From Anaerolineae bacterium (GTDB taxonomy: Bacteria > Chloroflexota > Anaerolineae > Aggregatilineales > Aggregatilineaceae), in contig JAHDLB010000001.1 of NCBI GenBank assembly GCA_018432315.1, positions 124,001-188,000 on the forward strand: DNA of 64,000 nucleotides. The letters are read 5' to 3'. The notes under the pieces are model-generated. The model was not told the origin of the DNA and searched no databases. It saw only the letters and a list, made by a program, of their open reading frames with translations. Positions 19,490 to 27,142 of this stretch are shown piece by piece (the stretch's first letter is position 1; each line of letters begins with the position of its first letter). Made by a program: the position numbers and the translations under genes.

Positions 19490-19597
19490 CGTGCGGATCG
19501 AGGGGCGGCGGCTGTGGATCGGCGACCAGCCGCCGCCCTGCTGAGCGGCGAGATTCACTTCTGGCGGCTGAGCCCGGCCCGCTGGCAGGTCGCGTAG
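19482..19597 (+). pseudogene. Remnant of a GH35-like beta-galactosidase gene start
   Basis: From GTG 19482 the frame reads VPDVRIEGRRLWIGDQPPPC and then hits TGA at 19542. Shifted by one frame from 19541 it continues LSGEIHFWRLSPARWQVA before TAG at 19595. The two pieces join into the typical N-terminus of GH35-type enzymes (a short strand, then LSGEIHYxRxxxxxW). The overlap with the GH2 stop suggests it was once the next gene of the operon. Only about 38 codons remain, with one frameshift and no downstream barrel, so it is a decayed, truncated relic. Confidence 0.6.
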
Positions 19598-19622
19598 TGA
19601 TCGACCGCGGGCGGGCCGGGGG

Positions 19623-20951
19623 CTAGCCGCGCAGCACGTCGCGGGCGTTGGCGTCGAACGTGTTCGCGCCGACACGGACCCCCGGCTCGCCGTCCAGCCG
19701 GATCGCCGCCTCGACGTTGCCCTCGAACCGGTTGTCTTCCACCGTGCAGCCCTGCACGCGCCCGAAGCGAATGCCGATCCGGTTGTCGCGGATCGTGTTG
19801 CTGCGCAGGTGGTAGTCGTGGCAGTCCTGGTCGGCCACGTCGTCGCCGGTGTAGCCGTGGAAGCCGGTGTGATTCGTCTCGATCAGGTTGTCCTCGACGG
19901 TGAAAGTGTGCGAAACTTCGTGGCCCGGCCAGTGCTCGACCACCGGCCCGCCGCGCGTCCACAGGCGGATGCCCTCGCCGTTGTGCCGGATCCGGTTGTG
20001 GCGGATGGTGATGTCGAAGCCGTGCTCGATGGCGATGCCCACGAAGCGGTTCATGTCGATCGTGTTGTCCTCGATGACGTTCTCCCACGAGTAGCCCATC
20101 CACATCCCGTAATTCGACCGGCTGCAATCGTTGCGCCGGAAGACGTTCCCGCGCGAGAAGGTGGATTCGATCGCGTTGTTGGGGCTCAGGCGGCAGTCGT
20201 TGTCCTCGAACAGGTTATCGTTGCAGGGGCCCTGGTTGCCCTTGTGATCGTACCCGGCCACGAAGATCCCGTCGCCGCCGCACAGGCAGCTATTGCGCAG
20301 GAACCGGTTGCGCGACGAGCTGTACACCAGGACGATCGCGGCGGCGTCGGCTTCGACGCGGATCGAGCCGTCTTCGGGGCGGCAGTAGACGCGGTTGCAG
20401 AAATCGAGTTGGTTGTCCTGCACGGTGCACTCGCACGTGTTCGAGAGGTAGATGCCCCACCCGCTGTTGAACGAGGCGTTCGTCTGCTCGACGGCGATCC
20501 CGGCGCAGTCGTAGAGCAGCACGCCGTTCTGCTGGTGCTGGAGATCGCAGCCGCGCACCGCGCCGCCCATCACCCCCGCCAGCAGGATCGCGCCGCCGTA
20601 CGCCGAGTCCAGCGGGGTCCACAGGTAGAGGAAGGTGTCGATGCCGTCGATCTCGCCTGTGTCGCGCACGGTGACGGCCTCGACCGTCACGCCCTCGCAG
20701 CCGTCGAAGCGCAGCCCGTGATAGAACCCGGACACGGACAGGCCGCGCACGGTGACGTCTTTGCGTCCGGCGGCGCGCACGCCTACGCCGCGCGCCCGGC
20801 CCGGCCCGACGATGTGGACGCCGGTCCCGTCCACGGTGACGCCGTCGGCGCCGATGGTCAGGCCCTCGGCCAGCGCGTACACGCCGGGCGCCAGCCGCGT
20901 GTCCTGGGTGAGGATCATGCCGTCGGTGGGGACGACTGGTGTGGGGGTCAT
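19623..20951 (-). CDS. Right-handed parallel beta-helix repeat protein (NosD/pectate-lyase-like fold)
   Basis: A 442-residue protein beginning MTPTPVVPTDGMILTQD; AAGGAG lies 7 nt before the ATG, and the longer open frame upstream is not used. It consists of many turns of the CASH/NosD pattern (a short strand, Asn, then a hydrophobic), for example ENDCRLSPNNAIES, NRFVGIAIEHGFDI, NRIRHNGEGIRLW and NTIRDNRIGIRFG. Asn ladders are obvious. Such folds bind or cleave polysaccharides, including epimerases and lyases. No signal peptide is visible, so it is likely cytoplasmic. It is divergent from the AraR-type regulator, with its own operator-bearing promoter. Catalytic residues were not identified. 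Confidence 0.82.
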   Translation of the reverse strand: MTPTPVVPTDGMILTQDTRLAPGVYALAEGLTIGADGVTVDGTGVHIVGPGRARGVGVRAAGRKDVTVRGLSVSGFYHGLRFDGCEGVTVEAVTVRDTGEIDGIDTFLYLWTPLDSAYGGAILLAGVMGGAVRGCDLQHQQNGVLLYDCAGIAVEQTNASFNSGWGIYLSNTCECTVQDNQLDFCNRVYCRPEDGSIRVEADAAAIVLVYSSSRNRFLRNSCLCGGDGIFVAGYDHKGNQGPCNDNLFEDNDCRLSPNNAIESTFSRGNVFRRNDCSRSNYGMWMGYSWENVIEDNTIDMNRFVGIAIEHGFDITIRHNRIRHNGEGIRLWTRGGPVVEHWPGHEVSHTFTVEDNLIETNHTGFHGYTGDDVADQDCHDYHLRSNTIRDNRIGIRFGRVQGCTVEDNRFEGNVEAAIRLDGEPGVRVGANTFDANARDVLRG

Positions 20952-21054
20952 GTGCTGCTCCTTGTGTGCGGGATCAAAGCCGCTGCTGAGATCGCTCAAC
21001 TGTTGATGAAATCGAAAGGTTGTGTCATGATTACTAATTTTACGGGCGCGCTGA

Positions 21055-21095
21055 ATGTCTAGACATATTGTGAGCTGGCCCGGCGCGGCTGTCAA
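21055..21095 (-). promoter_or_regulatory. Promoter and palindromic operator of the beta-helix gene
   Basis: On the minus strand, -35 TTGACA (plus 21090-21095) and -10 CACAAT (21067-21072) are 17 bp apart. The perfect 12-bp palindrome ATGTCTAGACAT (21055-21066) touches the -10 box. It has the TGT-N4-ACA frame of the other AraR-type sites in the window but a different core, so it is a probable, perhaps weaker, member. It shares a 301-bp divergent intergenic region (20952-21252) with the regulator promoter. Confidence 0.65.
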
Positions 21096-21164
21096 GACGA
21101 ACGACTTCCGGATTCGTACCGTCGCCGGGATGACCGGCGGGTGACGTCGCATCGTGCGCCGCGA

Positions 21165-21210
21165 TTGACAGCCGGCACGATCTGGACGACAATAATAATT
21201 GTATATACAA
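21165..21210 (+). promoter_or_regulatory. Promoter and autoregulatory operator of the AraR-type regulator gene
   Basis: The -35 TTGACA (21165-21170) and -10 GACAAT (21188-21193) have 17-bp spacing. The perfect palindrome TTGTATATACAA (21199-21210) covers the expected start of transcription. This is the most symmetrical copy of the motif and lies before the regulator's own gene, which supports autoregulation by that protein. Confidence 0.68.
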
Positions 21211-21252
21211 ATACACCAGGGCGATAGACAACTGTTTGAAGGGGGCTTCTGC

Positions 21253-22395
21253 ATGACGTGGGAAATCCAGCGGGGAAACGGCGTTCCCCTGTATCTGCAG
21301 GTCAGCGAGAACCTGAAACAGCGCATCTTGAACGGCGAATGGCAGCCGGGCGATAACCTGCCCGCCGAGCCGGACCTGTGCGAGGCGTTCGGCGTGGCGC
21401 GCGGGACGATCCGGCAGGCGCTCAGCAAGCTGGAGAGCGAGGGCTACGTCCGGCGCGAGCGGGGGCGCGGCACGTTCGTGATCTGGGGCGGCGAGCACGC
21501 ACGCGCGCCGGGGCTGCCCGGCAGCCAGATCGGGTTCGTGGTGCCCTACGTGCGCGACTCGTTCGTCTCGACCATCCTGCTGGGGGCCGAGCGCGCCGCC
21601 GCCGAGCACGGCCTGTCGATCCTCTTCAAGCACGTGGAGAACGATCCGCTGCGCCAGAACGAGGTGCTCGCCATGCTGGTCGCTCAGCGGCTGGCGGGGG
21701 TGGTGCTCTACCCGGTCGATTCGGTACACGCCGACTCCACAGCGCACCTGATCCGCTCCGGCTACCCGGTCGTGCTGGTCGATCGCTACCTGCGCGGGCT
21801 GCACTCCGATTACGTGATGTCCGACCATTTTGGGGGCGGGCTGCGCGCCACTCAGCACCTGATCCAGCTCGGCCACGAGCGCATCGCGTTCATCTCCTGG
21901 CGCGACCCGTCGGTGAGCCTGGAACACCGGGCGGCGGGCTTCCAGCGGGCGCTGGTCGAAGCGGGCCTGCCCTACGATCCGGCGCTGACGTGCGAGGTCG
22001 AGGGCTACCCGACGGTGGCCTCAGACGCTATCGCGGAGTTCCTGACCGAGCACCCGGAGGCCACGGCGATCTTCGCCGCCAACGACCAGATCGCGCTCGG
22101 CGCGTACCAGGCCGCGCGCCAGCTTGGCCGCCGCATCCCGCACGACCTGGCGCTGGTGGGGTTCGACAACCTGGATTTCACCATGCACCTCGACGTGCCG
22201 CTGACCACGGTCGCGCAGCCCGCCGCCGAGATCGGCCAGCAGGCCGTCAAGGCGCTGGTGCGCCGCATCAACGGGCAGGCCGACGACTGGCAGCAGATCA
22301 TCCTGCCCACCCGGCTGGTGATCCGCCGCTCGTGCGGGGCATATCTCAGGACGGACGTGCCGGCCTCGCCGGACGGAGTCAGTCTGCCGCGCTAG
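21253..22395 (+). CDS. GntR-LacI chimeric transcriptional regulator (AraR type)
   Basis: A 380-residue regulator. Residues about 8-75 form a GntR winged helix-turn-helix (LPAEPDLCEAFGVARGTIRQ, then LSKLESEGYVRRERGRGTF). Residues about 95-370 form a LacI/periplasmic-binding-type sensor domain (QIGFVVPYVRDSF; YPVVLVDRYLRG; FAANDQIALGAYQ; ALVGFDNLDFTMH). This architecture is that of Bacillus AraR, which releases operators on binding sugar. The start at ATG 21253 is chosen for GGGGG 7 nt upstream; an open frame from 21199 would run through the operator. It is the best candidate to bind the WTGTATADACAA sites before itself and four other promoters. Its effector sugar is unknown. Confidence 0.92.
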   Translation: MTWEIQRGNGVPLYLQVSENLKQRILNGEWQPGDNLPAEPDLCEAFGVARGTIRQALSKLESEGYVRRERGRGTFVIWGGEHARAPGLPGSQIGFVVPYVRDSFVSTILLGAERAAAEHGLSILFKHVENDPLRQNEVLAMLVAQRLAGVVLYPVDSVHADSTAHLIRSGYPVVLVDRYLRGLHSDYVMSDHFGGGLRATQHLIQLGHERIAFISWRDPSVSLEHRAAGFQRALVEAGLPYDPALTCEVEGYPTVASDAIAEFLTEHPEATAIFAANDQIALGAYQAARQLGRRIPHDLALVGFDNLDFTMHLDVPLTTVAQPAAEIGQQAVKALVRRINGQADDWQQIILPTRLVIRRSCGAYLRTDVPASPDGVSLPR

Positions 22396-22416
22396 CCGCC
22401 GCCGGGACGCGCGCGA

Positions 22417-23571
22417 TCACGCGTAGCGCCCGTACAGCTCGGCGGCCTCCGTCATGGCGTTGATGTTCTCCAGCGGCGTGCCGGGCGGGATGTTGCTGCC
22501 GTCCTGAATGATCAGGCCCTTGTGCGGCGCCAGCTTGTCGATCACCCGGCGAGTCGCCTCGCGGACCTGCTCCGGCGTGCCCTCGTGGATCAACATCGGG
22601 CTGACGTTGCCCAGCAGCACGACGCGGCCCGCCATCTCCTCCGCGACGCGATCCAGGTCGACCTGGTAGCCGAAGCCCTGAAACTCGTCGATCTTCAGGT
22701 CGTCGCGGAAGATCGCCAGCAGGTGGTCGGACTTGCCGCACATGTGCAGGCTGGCCCGCCCGTCGAAGTGGAAGCGCATCTCCTGGTTGTAGGGCAGGGC
22801 GAAATCGCGGAATGTGGACGCCGACAGCGACACGGCCAGATCGTCGGTCCAGGCGAAATCGACCGGCCTGGACAGGTTCATCTCCTTGACGCAGAAGTCC
22901 AGCCACTGGATCATCTTTTCGGTGACGATACGCAGCACCTCGTGCACGAAGTCGGGGCGCTCGTAGATCGCGGTGAAGGCCTCCACCTGGCCCATCACGT
23001 CGCCGGTCACGCCGAACGGGCCATCGGACGTGTTGGTCAGCGAGGGGTTGGCGCCGGGATAGAACACCGGCCCACCCTGGAACCGCACCGGGTATTTCTC
23101 GGCTACGTCGATCATGGCGCGGCGGTAGGCGACCTGCCGGGCGTTGATCCCGTTGTTCACATAGTCGAAGGCTTCCAGACGGCGCAGGTCGTCGTCGGTC
23201 TTGACCCAGCCCGCGCCCACCCACGGAATGTCATCGTCCGGGAAGTGCACCTCGCAGCCCAGGCTGCCCGCCTCGAACGTGTTCTGGAAGTCGGTCCAGG
23301 CCCCGGTCCAGGCGCCGGTGATGCTGTAGGCGTCGGTGCGGACGTTCTCCAGCAGCCATTTCTGGCACAGGATCTGCGTGCGCAGCATGGTTTCGGGATC
23401 GCTGTAGTAGTCGCGGAAGCTGACGCCCACCTGGGGCACCATCAGCCGGTGGGCGATGGCGGGGATGACCGGCACGCGGTCCGGCGTCTCGAAGCGGCGG
23501 GTTTTCTCCACGCGCTCGCGGCGCGCCTCGATCTCCTCGATCGGTACGGCAATTTCGATAATTTCGGGCAT
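22417..23571 (-). CDS. UroD/MtaA-superfamily protein (uroporphyrinogen decarboxylase-like)
   Basis: A 384-residue protein of the UroD fold that includes HemE and the corrinoid:thiol methyltransferases MtaA/MtbA. It has the zinc-type HxC motif (H276-M-C278 in SLHMCGK) seen in the methyltransferases and absent from HemE. The third zinc ligand, normally Cys in a GCGIPP-like loop, is replaced: the loop here reads QDGSNIPPGTPLENINAM (S359/N360). It is the last gene of the minus-strand operon, 133 bp after the cupin gene and convergent with the regulator. Genuine haem synthesis is unlikely; a methyl-transfer or related catabolic step is inferred. A paralogue lies at 33205. Confidence 0.8.
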   Translation of the reverse strand: MPEIIEIAVPIEEIEARRERVEKTRRFETPDRVPVIPAIAHRLMVPQVGVSFRDYYSDPETMLRTQILCQKWLLENVRTDAYSITGAWTGAWTDFQNTFEAGSLGCEVHFPDDDIPWVGAGWVKTDDDLRRLEAFDYVNNGINARQVAYRRAMIDVAEKYPVRFQGGPVFYPGANPSLTNTSDGPFGVTGDVMGQVEAFTAIYERPDFVHEVLRIVTEKMIQWLDFCVKEMNLSRPVDFAWTDDLAVSLSASTFRDFALPYNQEMRFHFDGRASLHMCGKSDHLLAIFRDDLKIDEFQGFGYQVDLDRVAEEMAGRVVLLGNVSPMLIHEGTPEQVREATRRVIDKLAPHKGLIIQDGSNIPPGTPLENINAMTEAAELYGRYA

Positions 23572-23704
23572 GTTTCACCTGCTCTGTGTGTGTACGCGCA
23601 AAACTGCCGGCCCGCGAACCGCTCGCCGGGGGGGAGAGCGGCTCGCGGCGGCAGGGACTCAGTCGATGGTTGGCGAGCGCAACGTCTCCTCCTCGCCCGG
23701 CCCG

Positions 23705-24064
23705 CTAGATCCATTGGGCGGGCCGGGTGTGCTCGTCCTGAACGTTGCCCGTGTTGACGGTCGTGTCCGGCTCGAGCAGCAGCACGTGCACCTCCTCACT
23801 GGCGACGGGCCGGTGCTCCACGCCGCGCGGGATCACGGCGAATTCGCCCTCGCGCAGCCACAGGTCGCGGTCGCGCAGTTGGATGCAGAGCGTCCCGCGC
23901 ACGACCAGGAACAGCTCGTCTTCCTGCTCGTGGTGGTGCCACACGAACTCGCCCTTCAGCTTGACCAGCTTCACGTGGAAGTCGTTGATCTCGCCGGCGA
24001 TGCGCGGGCTCCAGTACTCGTCGATCAAGGCAAACTTCTCGGCCAGGTTGACCGGTTCCACCAT
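23705..24064 (-). CDS. Small cupin-domain protein
   Basis: A 119-residue single-domain cupin. Motif 1 is VWHHHEQEDELFLVVRG (H43, H45 and E49 as metal ligands) and motif 2 is AVIPRGVEHRP (H84). The metal site therefore looks complete. AGGAGGG lies 7 nt before the ATG. It sits 12 bp after the ferredoxin gene in the diiron cassette. Similar small cupins act as sugar isomerases, dioxygenases or ligand-binding proteins. Here an auxiliary metal-dependent step on the product of the diiron enzymes is possible; the sequence does not say which. Confidence 0.85.
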   Translation of the reverse strand: MVEPVNLAEKFALIDEYWSPRIAGEINDFHVKLVKLKGEFVWHHHEQEDELFLVVRGTLCIQLRDRDLWLREGEFAVIPRGVEHRPVASEEVHVLLLEPDTTVNTGNVQDEHTRPAQWI

Positions 24065-24076
24065 GCGGTTTCCCTC

Positions 24077-24349
24077 CTAGCGTTCCAGCTCCACGTCGGT
24101 ACGGGCGAACGAGCTGCACAGCAGCCGGAACCCGTCCTCGATTTCATCCTCGTCGATGTTCAGCTCGGCGGCATATTCCGGGTCGTGCTCGACCTCGCCC
24201 GCCAGCACGCGCGTCATGCACGCCCGGCAGGTGCCGCTCAGGCAGCTATGCACCAGGAAGACCCCGGCGCGCTCGGCAGCTTCCATGATCGTCTCGTCCG
24301 GCGCGGCGTCGAAGGCAACGCCGGACTGAACCAAGTGAACGGTCGGCAC
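24077..24349 (-). CDS. Plant-type [2Fe-2S] ferredoxin
   Basis: A 90-residue ferredoxin with the CX4CX2C...C cluster motif: C36, C41, C44 (HSCLSGTCRACM) and C78 (FRLLCSS). This is the plant/vertebrate type that supplies electrons to oxygenases. The C-terminal half is acidic (LNIDEDEIEDG), as expected for docking to a reductase and an enzyme partner. It starts with GTG, with GAGGAG in the end of the upstream gene, and only 4 bp separate it from the diiron protein gene. That spacing suggests it feeds electrons to the ferritin-like proteins. No reductase is encoded nearby. Confidence 0.9.
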   Translation of the reverse strand: MPTVHLVQSGVAFDAAPDETIMEAAERAGVFLVHSCLSGTCRACMTRVLAGEVEHDPEYAAELNIDEDEIEDGFRLLCSSFARTDVELER

Positions 24350-24353
24350 GCGG

Positions 24354-25766
24354 CTACAACTCCTCGAGCACCTGTTCGTCCGCCACTACCGGCGCCCACT
24401 CGATCGCCATGCCGTCGTCGGGGATGTCGCGGATCATCCGGGCGACGACCGGGTACAGGCGGTCGAAGTACGGCGCGAGCTGCGCTTCGGGATCGGCTTT
24501 GTGGGCGGCGATGAAATCGGCCATGATCTGGCGGGCCTCGTCGGTCAGGCGCTTGAGTTCCTCGCGCCCGGCCTTGTCGTCGCCCAGCAGGTGCTTGAGC
24601 CACGTATAGCCGAAGTTGACATGGATCGCCTCGTCGGCCCAGTCATAATCCATGTCGTGCGTGCTGCCGTCGTCCTGCGCCGACTCCAGGATCTTGATCT
24701 CGATCTGTTTCGTCCCGGCGCGCAGCAGCCCTTCCTCGTAGTAGTAGAGCAGGGCCAGCCGCTGCCGGGCGGGGACGTTCCCCAGGGCATTATACAACCC
24801 ATTCGCCCAGGGGATCAGGTCCGGGACGTCCCAGCCCCAGCCTTCGAGCGCGCGCCAGCCCATCGTGCTGTGGCGCGTCTCGTCCCACGACCAGCGGGCC
24901 AGGTCCATGTAAAACGCCCACGGCTCGCCGTCCAGGTCCCACATCACGGAGGCGGGGACCTCGGCGGCCCAGATTTCGTTGAAGTGGCTGATGGCCGACC
25001 AGACCTGCATGGCGACGCGCTTGTCCAGCGCCTCGATGCGCTTCCAGGCGTCGCGCCCGGCGGTGTCGTACTTGTTCTCGTGGGGCAGGTGGAACAGCGC
25101 CGGACGCCAGCGCGCGTCGCGCTGCACGCTGCGCGGCACGTCATAGGCCGGGCGGCCCGCGCACGGGTGATCGGTCGGCGGCTCGGCGCGCCTGCCCAGC
25201 CCGTCGATCCCGCCGATGGCGTCCACCCACCGGCGCAGGTAATCGCGCCACGTCTGGTCCGGCGCGCGATCGCCCCCGCCGACGCGGCGGGCCAGCGCGC
25301 CCATGCGCTCGGCCTGGGCCAGCTTGTCGGCCAGGATGTGCCGCAGGCGGTAGATCGTCGGCGCGTCGTCGAGCGGGTCGGAGCGCTCCAGGTACGCCTC
25401 GTAGCCGGCGATCAGCGCCGGGAGCAGCACCCCATACGCGCCCGCGATGAATTCGTGCGAGTCGGTCGCCTTGGCGGCCTCGGCCAGCAGCGCCAGCACG
25501 TCCGGATCGTACTTGCGGTCAACGTCGCGGCGCGGGTAGCGCAGCTCGAGCACGCGCGTGCGCAGGACGTCGGCGTGCTGGGCCGTCTGCCACATGTCCT
25601 CGCTGAGCTGGCGCTTGAGGTCCCATTGGCTGGTCCCGACGAACCACGCGGCCAGCGTGCGCATGAGCTGGCGCTCGGCCACGTAAAACCGTTTCAGGAT
25701 GGTGGACGCGTTCTCCACCCGCGTGTGGGCGGCGGTGGAACGGGAGGGGGGGAGTACTTTCGCCAT
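24354..25766 (-). CDS. Ferritin-like diiron protein A (putative oxygenase component)
   Basis: A 470-residue all-alpha protein whose C-terminal half keeps a full R2-like diiron ligand order: E264 (HFNEIW), E296xxH299 (WDETRH), E344 or E345 (LLYYYEEGLL) and E379xxH382 (YDWADEAIH). The N-terminal part (FYVAERQLMRTLAAWFVG...EDMWQTAQHAD) matches the same region of its neighbour. It resembles the DUF455/MiaE-like and PaaA/BoxB-like ferritin families in pattern, but I cannot place it in one. AGGAAGG lies before the ATG. It is 21 bp after paralogue B and 4 bp before a ferredoxin gene, so a ferredoxin-dependent oxygenase or desaturase-type reaction is inferred. The substrate is unknown. Confidence 0.75.
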   Translation of the reverse strand: MAKVLPPSRSTAAHTRVENASTILKRFYVAERQLMRTLAAWFVGTSQWDLKRQLSEDMWQTAQHADVLRTRVLELRYPRRDVDRKYDPDVLALLAEAAKATDSHEFIAGAYGVLLPALIAGYEAYLERSDPLDDAPTIYRLRHILADKLAQAERMGALARRVGGGDRAPDQTWRDYLRRWVDAIGGIDGLGRRAEPPTDHPCAGRPAYDVPRSVQRDARWRPALFHLPHENKYDTAGRDAWKRIEALDKRVAMQVWSAISHFNEIWAAEVPASVMWDLDGEPWAFYMDLARWSWDETRHSTMGWRALEGWGWDVPDLIPWANGLYNALGNVPARQRLALLYYYEEGLLRAGTKQIEIKILESAQDDGSTHDMDYDWADEAIHVNFGYTWLKHLLGDDKAGREELKRLTDEARQIMADFIAAHKADPEAQLAPYFDRLYPVVARMIRDIPDDGMAIEWAPVVADEQVLEEL

Positions 25767-25787
25767 GATGTACCTTCCTCGGCTCGT

Positions 25788-26993
25788 TTACGCGATGCCG
25801 TGCGCGTGGCGCTGCTGCATCTTGACCGGCGTGTTTTCCAAGAGCCAGGCTTCCATCCGTTCCTTGATCTGCTCCGGCGTTTCATCGTAGCCGTAGGTTT
25901 CGAGCAGGACGGGCGTCCACTTCTGGCCCCAGCGGATGTGAAAGTTCTCGTCGCTCCAGTCGTAGCTGACCGCGGCGGCGGAGATGTCGTCGTGGATGTC
26001 TTCCCAGTGCTCGCGGTTGGCGCGCTTTTCGGGCATCCCGTTCGGCTCGATGACCGTCGTCAGCAGCGCGTACTGGTCGACGGCGGGCAGGGTCATCATC
26101 ACGTTGTAGATCTGCACGACCTGGGGCACCTCTTCGATCTTGAGGCCCAACTGCTGGATGCGCGTCTGGCCGAGCTGGCTGTGCCGGATCTCGTCCCACA
26201 GGTGGCGCGCGACGTTGTGCTGGTATTCCCAGGGCATTTCCGGCGTCATCCACAGGATGGAGCCGAGCGTCTCGGAGGCGGTCATCTCGTTCAGGTAGTG
26301 CTTGAAGCGCCACAGCCGGTGCCCTTCCGGGTCGGCCTTGCGATCCGGCTCGACGTCCTGCTCGGGGTCGAAGATCGGCCAGTCCGGCATGCGCTGGCAT
26401 TCCTTCCAGGGCAGCAGCAGCGGGCGGGCGTCCAGGTCGACGCGCGCCTCGACTTTGGGGCCGGTGCCCATGGCGCCGCCGTCGCTCTCCAGCAGGCCGG
26501 CGACCGTGTCGCGCCAGGATTCCCAGCCGGGATAGCCCTCCGCGATGGTCGGGAAGTACCGCTCCGCCCAGGCGACCTGGGCCTCGGTCTGGGCGATCAG
26601 GCTCTCGGTGACCTTCACCGTCGGGTTGTCGAAGTCCGACCAGGTGACCTCCGGATGGTTGCGGTAGGCGTGCAGCAGCGCCCGCTTGACGACCAGGTAC
26701 ACCGTCGCGATGACCTCGGCGGTGTTCTGCGCGTAGTCCAGCGCGGTGAAAACCTGCTGCAGCGCCGGGCTGAGGCCGCGCTCCGGCTGGTGATTGCGCA
26801 GCTCGCGCAGGCGCGCGCGGAGGTGATCGGCGGCGTCGGCGCTCTCCCAGATGTGCAGGCCGAACTGGTTCTTGGCTTCCCACTCGGGCACGCCGGGCAG
26901 CCAGCCGGCGAGCGTGCGCATGCACGCGCGCTCCAGGTAGGCGTACCGTTTGAGAATCTCGACGTTTTGCTCGATGGTGATGCGTTCTGACAT
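25788..26993 (-). CDS. Ferritin-like diiron protein B (paralogue of A)
   Basis: A 401-residue protein with the same layout as protein A: N-terminal helices (YLERACMRTLAGWLPG...IWESADAADHL) and a C-terminal diiron set E241 (TASETLG; E236 is also possible), E268xxH271 (WDEIRH), E316 (TTVIEPN) and E349xxH352 (YDWSDENFH). Because both copies keep all ligands, neither looks like a dead structural subunit, unlike PaaC in the phenylacetyl-CoA oxygenase. It is the first gene of the redox cassette, after a hairpin and a possible promoter. A and B may form a heteromer or act on successive substrates. No signal peptide is present. Confidence 0.75.
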   Translation of the reverse strand: MSERITIEQNVEILKRYAYLERACMRTLAGWLPGVPEWEAKNQFGLHIWESADAADHLRARLRELRNHQPERGLSPALQQVFTALDYAQNTAEVIATVYLVVKRALLHAYRNHPEVTWSDFDNPTVKVTESLIAQTEAQVAWAERYFPTIAEGYPGWESWRDTVAGLLESDGGAMGTGPKVEARVDLDARPLLLPWKECQRMPDWPIFDPEQDVEPDRKADPEGHRLWRFKHYLNEMTASETLGSILWMTPEMPWEYQHNVARHLWDEIRHSQLGQTRIQQLGLKIEEVPQVVQIYNVMMTLPAVDQYALLTTVIEPNGMPEKRANREHWEDIHDDISAAAVSYDWSDENFHIRWGQKWTPVLLETYGYDETPEQIKERMEAWLLENTPVKMQQRHAHGIA

Positions 26994-27070
26994 GGATGTT
27001 TTCCTCTCTGCCTCATAGTTACCGTGAGATGGGGAGATTAAATGTAATTTCCAGCACCCTTATAAAGAAT

Positions 27071-27120
27071 ATTATAGAGAATCTCCGGGCTGCCTATCAC
27101 ATGCGTGGCTGGCAGCCCGG
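27071..27120 (-). promoter_or_regulatory. Hairpin and possible internal promoter before the diiron cassette
   Basis: In the 149-bp gap between the permease and diiron genes, CCGGGCTGCC (27085-27094) pairs with GGCAGCCCGG (27111-27120) to form a 10-bp stem. Reading on the minus strand, it is followed by an AT-rich stretch with a TATAAT box (plus 27071-27076). No convincing -35 box is seen. It could weaken read-through from the transporter genes and allow separate expression of the redox genes. Confidence 0.4.
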
Positions 27121-27142
27121 CGGATCGGCCCGGCAAACGGGA

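Noticed and set aside
21253-22395. Pure LacI-family assignment for the regulator
   Set aside because: The N-terminal DNA-binding domain is a GntR winged helix, not a LacI helix-turn-helix; only the C-terminal domain is LacI-like.
22417-23571. HemE (uroporphyrinogen decarboxylase) assignment
   Set aside because: The HxC metal motif and the sugar-regulon context do not fit haem synthesis, and no other haem genes are nearby.
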